Shown in pieces: positions 5,543 through 9,220 of a stretch of DNA of 9,220 nt. The notes below the pieces were generated by a model, which made no database searches, was not told the DNA's origin, and worked only from the letters and a program-made list of their open reading frames with translations. The first letter of the stretch is position 1. Each line of letters starts with the position of its first letter. The stretch is from positions 1 to 9,220 of the forward strand of contig JAMDAP010000033.1 of assembly GCA_023484675.1 (NCBI GenBank). Reading direction: 5' to 3'. The position numbers and the translations under genes are program-made. Source of the DNA: Bacillota bacterium. Lineage in GTDB: Bacteria > Bacillota_E > Symbiobacteriia > JAMDAP01.

Positions 5543-8428
5543 TTGGCCATAGACAAGATCATCGTGCGCGGGGCACGTGTGCATAACCTCAAGAACATTG
5601 ACCTGGAGATCCCGCGGGACAAGCTGGTGGTGCTGACCGGGCTGTCCGGCTCGGGCAAGTCCAGCCTGGCTTTTGACACGATCTACGCCGAGGGCCAGCG
5701 CCGCTACGTGGAGTCCCTGTCGGCCTACGCCCGCCAGTTCCTGGGCCAGATGGACAAACCGGACGTGGACTACATCGAAGGCCTCAGCCCGGCCATCTCC
5801 ATCGACCAGAAGACCACCAGCAGAAACCCCCGTTCTACAGTGGGTACGGTCACCGAAATCTACGACTACCTGCGCCTGCTCTATGCACGCGTCGGGCGGC
5901 CGCATTGCCCCAAGTGCGGCAAGCCCATCACCAGCCAGACGGTGGAGCAGATGGTGGACCAGGTGCTGACGCTGCCCGAGGGCAGCCGCATCCAGGTGCT
6001 GGCGCCGCTGGTGCGCGGCCGCAAGGGTGAGCACGAGAAGGTGCTGGAGGAGGTCCGGCGCGGCGGTTACGTGCGGGTGCGGGTGAATGGCGAGGTTCAC
6101 GAATCCAGTGAGGACATCAAGCTGGAGAAGAACAAGAAGCACACCATCGAGGTGGTGGTGGATCGGCTCGTCGTGCGGCCGGACATCGGCAAACGCCTGG
6201 CCGACTCCTTTGAAACGGCCCTCGGCCTGTCCGGCGGTCTGCTCTCCATCAACGTGCTGAGCAAGGATGGCCCGGGTCAGGACATCCTCTTCTCCGCCGC
6301 TCTGGCCTGTCCGGACTGCGGCGTCAGCATCGATGAGCTGGCCCCCCGCATGTTCTCCTTCAACAGCCCTTACGGCGCCTGCCCCTCCTGCTCCGGCCTG
6401 GGGGCCAACCTGGAGGTTGACCCGGACCTGGTCATCCCCGACAAGGGCCGGACCCTGGAGGAGGGAGCGGTGGCGCCTTGGGCGCAGAGCAGCTCCAACT
6501 GGTACCCGAACTTGATGGCCGCCTTGCATAAGCAGCACGGCATTCCCCTGGACGTGCCCTGGAACAAGCTCTCCCGGGAGCACCAGGACCTCGTCCTCTA
6601 CGGCCTGTCGGCCGGGCGCAAGATCAAGGTGCGGTACGAGACCACCAAGGGCGCGACCGCCACCTACGACGTCCACTTCGACGGCGTGGTCAAGCAGCTC
6701 GACCGCTGGTACCGCGAGACCTCCAGCGACTGGAGCAAGGAGCGCATCGAGGAGTTCATGAGCAGCCGGGTCTGCCCCGTCTGCAACGGCGCCCGGCTGA
6801 AGCCCGAGGTCCTGGCGGTGCGCATCGGCGGGGAGAACATCTCGGAAACCACCCACCTGTCGGTGGTGGAAGCGCGCGCCTTTTTCTCCTCCCTGGAGCT
6901 GACGAGCCGCGAGGAGACCATTGCCCGCCAGGTGTTGAAGGAGATCAACGAGCGCCTCGGCTTTTTGGTCAATGTGGGCCTGGACTACCTTACCCTGGAC
7001 CGGGCCGCCGGCACCCTCTCCGGCGGTGAGGCTCAGCGCATCCGTCTGGCCACCCAGATCGGTTCCCATCTTGTCGGGGTGCTCTACATCCTGGATGAAC
7101 CCAGCATCGGCCTGCACCAGCGGGACAACGAGCGCCTGCTGGCCACCCTGAAGAAGCTGCGCGACCTGGGCAACACGCTGCTGGTGGTGGAGCACGACGA
7201 GGACACCATGTGGGCGGCGGATTACATCGTCGACATCGGCCCCGGCGCCGGCGTCCATGGCGGCGAGGTGGTGGCGACAGGACCGGTCACGGAAATCATG
7301 AAGGTGAAGGAGTCCATCACCGGCCAGTACCTGTCGGGCCGGAAGCAGATTCCCATTCCCCAGGTTCGCCGCAAGCCCAACGGCAAGTGGCTGGAGCTGC
7401 GCGGCGCCCGCGAGCACAACCTGAAGGACCTGACGGTTCGCTTCCCGCTGAATCTGTTCCTCTGCGTCACCGGCGTCTCCGGGTCGGGCAAGTCCACCCT
7501 GGTCAACGAGATTCTGCACAAGCGGCTAGCCTTGTCCCTGAACGGCGCCCGCAGCAAGCCGGGCGAGCACGACGAGCTGCTGGGCCTGGAGAACCTGGAC
7601 AAGGTCATCGACATTGACCAGTCGCCCATTGGCCGCACCCCGCGCTCCAACCCGGCCACCTACACCGGGGTCTTTGACCTGATCCGGGAGGTCTTCGCCA
7701 GCACGCCCGACGCCAAGATGCGCGGCTACCGGCCGGGACGCTTCTCCTTCAACGTCAAGGGCGGACGCTGCGAGGCCTGTTCCGGCGACGGCATCATCAA
7801 GATCGAGATGCACTTCCTTCCCGATGTCTATGTGCCCTGCGAGGTCTGCAAGGGCAAGCGGTACAACCGGGAGACCCTGGAGGTGCACTACAAGGGCAAG
7901 AACATCTCCGACATCCTCAACATGAACGTGGACGAGGCGGCGGAGTTCTTCCGGAACGTGCCGCGGATTTACCGCAAACTGAAGACCTTGCAGGACGTGG
8001 GCCTGGGCTACATCAAGCTGGGCCAGCCGGCGACACAGCTTTCCGGCGGCGAGGCGCAGCGGGTCAAGCTGGCCACGGAGCTTTCCCGCCGCTCCAACGG
8101 CAAGACCTTCTACATCCTGGATGAGCCCACCACCGGCCTACACTCCGCTGACATCCACAAGCTGCTGGAGGTGCTGCAGCGGCTGGTGGATGCCGGCGAT
8201 ACGGTGCTGGTGATTGAGCACAACCTGGACGTCATCAAGACGGCCGACTACATCATCGACCTGGGGCCGGAGGGCGGCGACCGCGGTGGGGAAGTGGTGA
8301 CCACCGGCACACCGGAGCAGGTGGCCCGGGATCCCAAATCCTACACCGGCCAGTTCCTGAAGCGCGTGCTGGAGAAGAGCGGGGGCCGCAAGGGCAAAGC
8401 CAAAGCCGGTCGCGGCGGTGAGCGCTAA
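5543..8428 (+). CDS. uvrA: UvrA, excinuclease ABC subunit A (TTG start)
   Basis: UvrA is the ABC-type ATPase dimer that scans DNA for bulky lesions and hands the site to UvrB. The 961-residue protein has the full family architecture. It shows Walker A1 GLSGSGKS (33-40), a CPKC at 122-125, and a zinc module with CPDC (256-259) and CPSC (280-283). The first ABC signature is [11 protein letters not shown] (492-502) with Walker B ILDEP (516-520). Walker A2 is GVSGSGKS (644-651), the second zinc module has CEAC (743-746) and CEVC (766-769), the second signature is [11 protein letters not shown] (833-843), and Walker B2 is ILDEP (858-862). The C-terminal tail is Lys/Gly-rich ([16 protein letters not shown]). 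The TTG at 5543 has GGAGGG eight bases upstream and gives the expected start [17 protein letters not shown]. No frameshift or missing motif was seen. Confidence 0.98.
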   Translation: MAIDKIIVRGARVHNLKNIDLEIPRDKLVVLTGLSGSGKSSLAFDTIYAEGQRRYVESLSAYARQFLGQMDKPDVDYIEGLSPAISIDQKTTSRNPRSTVGTVTEIYDYLRLLYARVGRPHCPKCGKPITSQTVEQMVDQVLTLPEGSRIQVLAPLVRGRKGEHEKVLEEVRRGGYVRVRVNGEVHESSEDIKLEKNKKHTIEVVVDRLVVRPDIGKRLADSFETALGLSGGLLSINVLSKDGPGQDILFSAALACPDCGVSIDELAPRMFSFNSPYGACPSCSGLGANLEVDPDLVIPDKGRTLEEGAVAPWAQSSSNWYPNLMAALHKQHGIPLDVPWNKLSREHQDLVLYGLSAGRKIKVRYETTKGATATYDVHFDGVVKQLDRWYRETSSDWSKERIEEFMSSRVCPVCNGARLKPEVLAVRIGGENISETTHLSVVEARAFFSSLELTSREETIARQVLKEINERLGFLVNVGLDYLTLDRAAGTLSGGEAQRIRLATQIGSHLVGVLYILDEPSIGLHQRDNERLLATLKKLRDLGNTLLVVEHDEDTMWAADYIVDIGPGAGVHGGEVVATGPVTEIMKVKESITGQYLSGRKQIPIPQVRRKPNGKWLELRGAREHNLKDLTVRFPLNLFLCVTGVSGSGKSTLVNEILHKRLALSLNGARSKPGEHDELLGLENLDKVIDIDQSPIGRTPRSNPATYTGVFDLIREVFASTPDAKMRGYRPGRFSFNVKGGRCEACSGDGIIKIEMHFLPDVYVPCEVCKGKRYNRETLEVHYKGKNISDILNMNVDEAAEFFRNVPRIYRKLKTLQDVGLGYIKLGQPATQLSGGEAQRVKLATELSRRSNGKTFYILDEPTTGLHSADIHKLLEVLQRLVDAGDTVLVIEHNLDVIKTADYIIDLGPEGGDRGGEVVTTGTPEQVARDPKSYTGQFLKRVLEKSGGRKGKAKAGRGGER

Positions 8429-8463
8429 CTTCGCTGGTTCACCGAACGCCCCTGTGGGTGATA

Positions 8464-8485
8464 CTACCGTCGGAGGTGGCGGTAG
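8464..8485 (+). repeat. Inverted repeat between uvrA and uvrC
   Basis: CTACCG (8464-8469) and CGGTAG (8480-8485) form a 6-bp stem around a 10-base loop that contains GGAGGTGG. No T-run follows, so it is not a convincing uvrA terminator, and uvrC is probably reached by read-through. The hairpin would hold the SD of the small ORF just downstream in its loop. Confidence 0.4.
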
Positions 8486-8486
8486 A

Positions 8487-8543
8487 GTGAACTGGCGGCC
8501 GCTTGTCACGCAGGTTCTTCCTGGCGCAATGCTTTTCGCGTGA
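8487..8543 (+). CDS. Possible 18-codon leader ORF between uvrA and uvrC
   Basis: A GTG at 8487 opens 18 codons ended by TGA at 8541-8543 (VNWRPLVTQVLPGAMLFA). GGAGGTG stands at 8472-8478, eight bases before the GTG, a better SD than most in the window. The stop is 34 bases before the uvrC ATG. It could be a leader peptide, or the SD and GTG could be chance in GC-rich DNA. I do not recognise the peptide and assign no function. Confidence 0.25.
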   Translation: MNWRPLVTQVLPGAMLFA

Positions 8544-8553
8544 AGGGCAGAGA

Positions 8554-8570
8554 ACCCCGCAGAAAGGGGT
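8554..8570 (+). promoter_or_regulatory. Hairpin that would pair the uvrC ribosome binding site
   Basis: ACCCC (8554-8558) can pair with GGGGT (8566-8570) across a 7-base loop. The right arm is the core of the uvrC SD, AAGGGGTGA (8564-8572), which ends five bases before the ATG. A 5-bp stem is weak, so control of uvrC translation is only a possibility. Confidence 0.3.
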
Positions 8571-8577
8571 GACGCCG

Positions 8578-9220
8578 ATGACCCGCATGCCCCTGGCCGA
8601 GCAGTTGAAGCTTCTGCCGGACAAGCCCGGTGTCTACATCATGAAGAACGACGAGGGCAAGATCATCTACATCGGCAAAGCCCGGTCCTTAAAGAGCCGG
8701 GTTCGCCAGTACTTTCAGTCCTCGCGCAACCTGACCGCCAAGGTCCTGTCCATGGTTTCCCAGGTGACGGACATCGAGCTGATGACCACGGACACCGAGG
8801 TCGAGGCGCTCATCCTGGAATCCAACCTCATCAAGCAGCACCGGCCCAAGTACAACATCCGCCTTCGCGACGACAAGAACTATCCCTACCTAAAGATCAC
8901 TCTCAACGAGGAGTGGCCGCGCCTGGTGGTGGCCCGTCAGGTCCGCAAGGACGGGGCCAAGTACTTTGGTCCCTACACCACCACCACCGCCATGTGGGAG
9001 ACCCTGCGGCTCTCCCGCCGCCTATTTTCGCTGCGCACCTGCAATCGTGTCGAGGCCCACACCCGACCCTGCCTGCAGTACCACATCGGACGCTGCCTCG
9101 GCCCATGCATCAAGGACTTCGGCCGCCACGCCGAGTACGAGCAGGCGGTCAGGGACCTCACCCTCTTCCTGGAGGGCAAAGAGGACGATCTGGCGCGGCG
9201 CCTGCGCCGGCGCATGGACG
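8578..9220 (+). CDS. uvrC: UvrC, excinuclease ABC subunit C, N-terminal part; cut by the right window edge
   Basis: UvrC is the nuclease that cuts on both sides of a lesion bound by UvrB. From the ATG at 8578, 214 codons are visible and open to the edge. Residues 15-95 form the GIY-YIG nuclease domain for the 3' incision: G18-V-Y20, then Y31-I-G-K34, R41, E81 and N93. These match by spacing the catalytic Tyr, Lys, Arg, Glu and Asn of the Thermotoga enzyme. YFGPY (129-133) and the cysteine cluster C155, C165, C173, C177 (TRPCLQYHIGRCLGPC) follow; equivalent cysteines hold an Fe-S cluster in E. coli UvrC, with a different first spacing. The UVR motif and the second nuclease domain lie outside. 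The start is supported by AAGGGGTGA five bases upstream. Transcription probably continues from uvrA. Confidence 0.97.
   Translation, partial: MTRMPLAEQLKLLPDKPGVYIMKNDEGKIIYIGKARSLKSRVRQYFQSSRNLTAKVLSMVSQVTDIELMTTDTEVEALILESNLIKQHRPKYNIRLRDDKNYPYLKITLNEEWPRLVVARQVRKDGAKYFGPYTTTTAMWETLRLSRRLFSLRTCNRVEAHTRPCLQYHIGRCLGPCIKDFGRHAEYEQAVRDLTLFLEGKEDDLARRLRRRMD

Noticed and set aside
4814..7519. Open frame of 901 codons on the minus strand, opposite the MFS gene and uvrA
   Set aside because: It mirrors the strongly G/C-ending codons of uvrA on the other strand, has low-complexity His/Gln/Gly/Leu composition, no recognisable domain, and runs through the uvrA promoter.
8437..8447. GTTC-ACC-GAAC after uvrA as a LexA box
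   Set aside because: The half-sites are in the opposite order to the LexA consensus GAAC-N4-GTTC and spacing is three instead of four.

Overview
The window is GC-rich, densely coded bacterial DNA. It is dominated by the nucleotide excision repair (NER) genes uvrB, uvrA and uvrC (cut by the right edge), all on the + strand. Strong Shine-Dalgarno (SD) sequences, SigA-type TATAAT promoters, a candidate LexA/DinR-type box before uvrA and a UvrB that begins MPEFKL all fit a high-GC member of the Bacillota (clostridial or Symbiobacterium-like). That assignment is an inference; no species can be named from the sequence. Most start codons are not ATG: GTG for gntR, chrA and the Nudix gene, TTG for uvrA, and apparently CTG for uvrB.

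Layout. Positions 1-1051 (minus strand) hold a GntR/FCD regulator whose stop overlaps, by 4 nt, the GTG start of a CHR-family (chromate-type) transporter that leaves the window at the left edge. A 190-bp divergent intergenic region carries a likely minus-strand promoter for gntR and an extended -10 promoter for uvrB. uvrB (1242-3224) overlaps by one base a small, basic, one-helix membrane protein of unknown function (3224-3505). A convergent Nudix hydrolase follows on the minus strand (3534-4109). Its SD-plus-start region is duplicated as a perfect 16-bp tandem repeat. A repeat-rich divergent region (about 4110-4225) separates it from an MFS multidrug-type antiporter (to 5461). uvrA (5543-8428) has a promoter whose -35 box lies across the MFS stop codon and whose spacer contains the LexA-like site. 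A 149-bp gap with a possible 18-codon ORF and an SD-pairing hairpin leads to uvrC (8578 to the edge).

How the genes work together. UvrA finds and loads UvrB on damaged DNA, and UvrB recruits the nuclease UvrC, so the window holds most of the UvrABC excinuclease. The small membrane protein is probably translated with uvrB. The Nudix and MFS genes sit inside the NER cluster, and whether they belong to a damage response is unknown. The gntR-chr pair is a separate regulator-transporter unit.

I see no tRNA, rRNA, IS element, CRISPR array, prophage or clearly new multi-gene system. The noteworthy points are regulatory: the CTG start of uvrB, the duplicated initiation cassette, a terminator-like hairpin with a T8 tract inside the MFS gene, and the uvrA SOS-like box.
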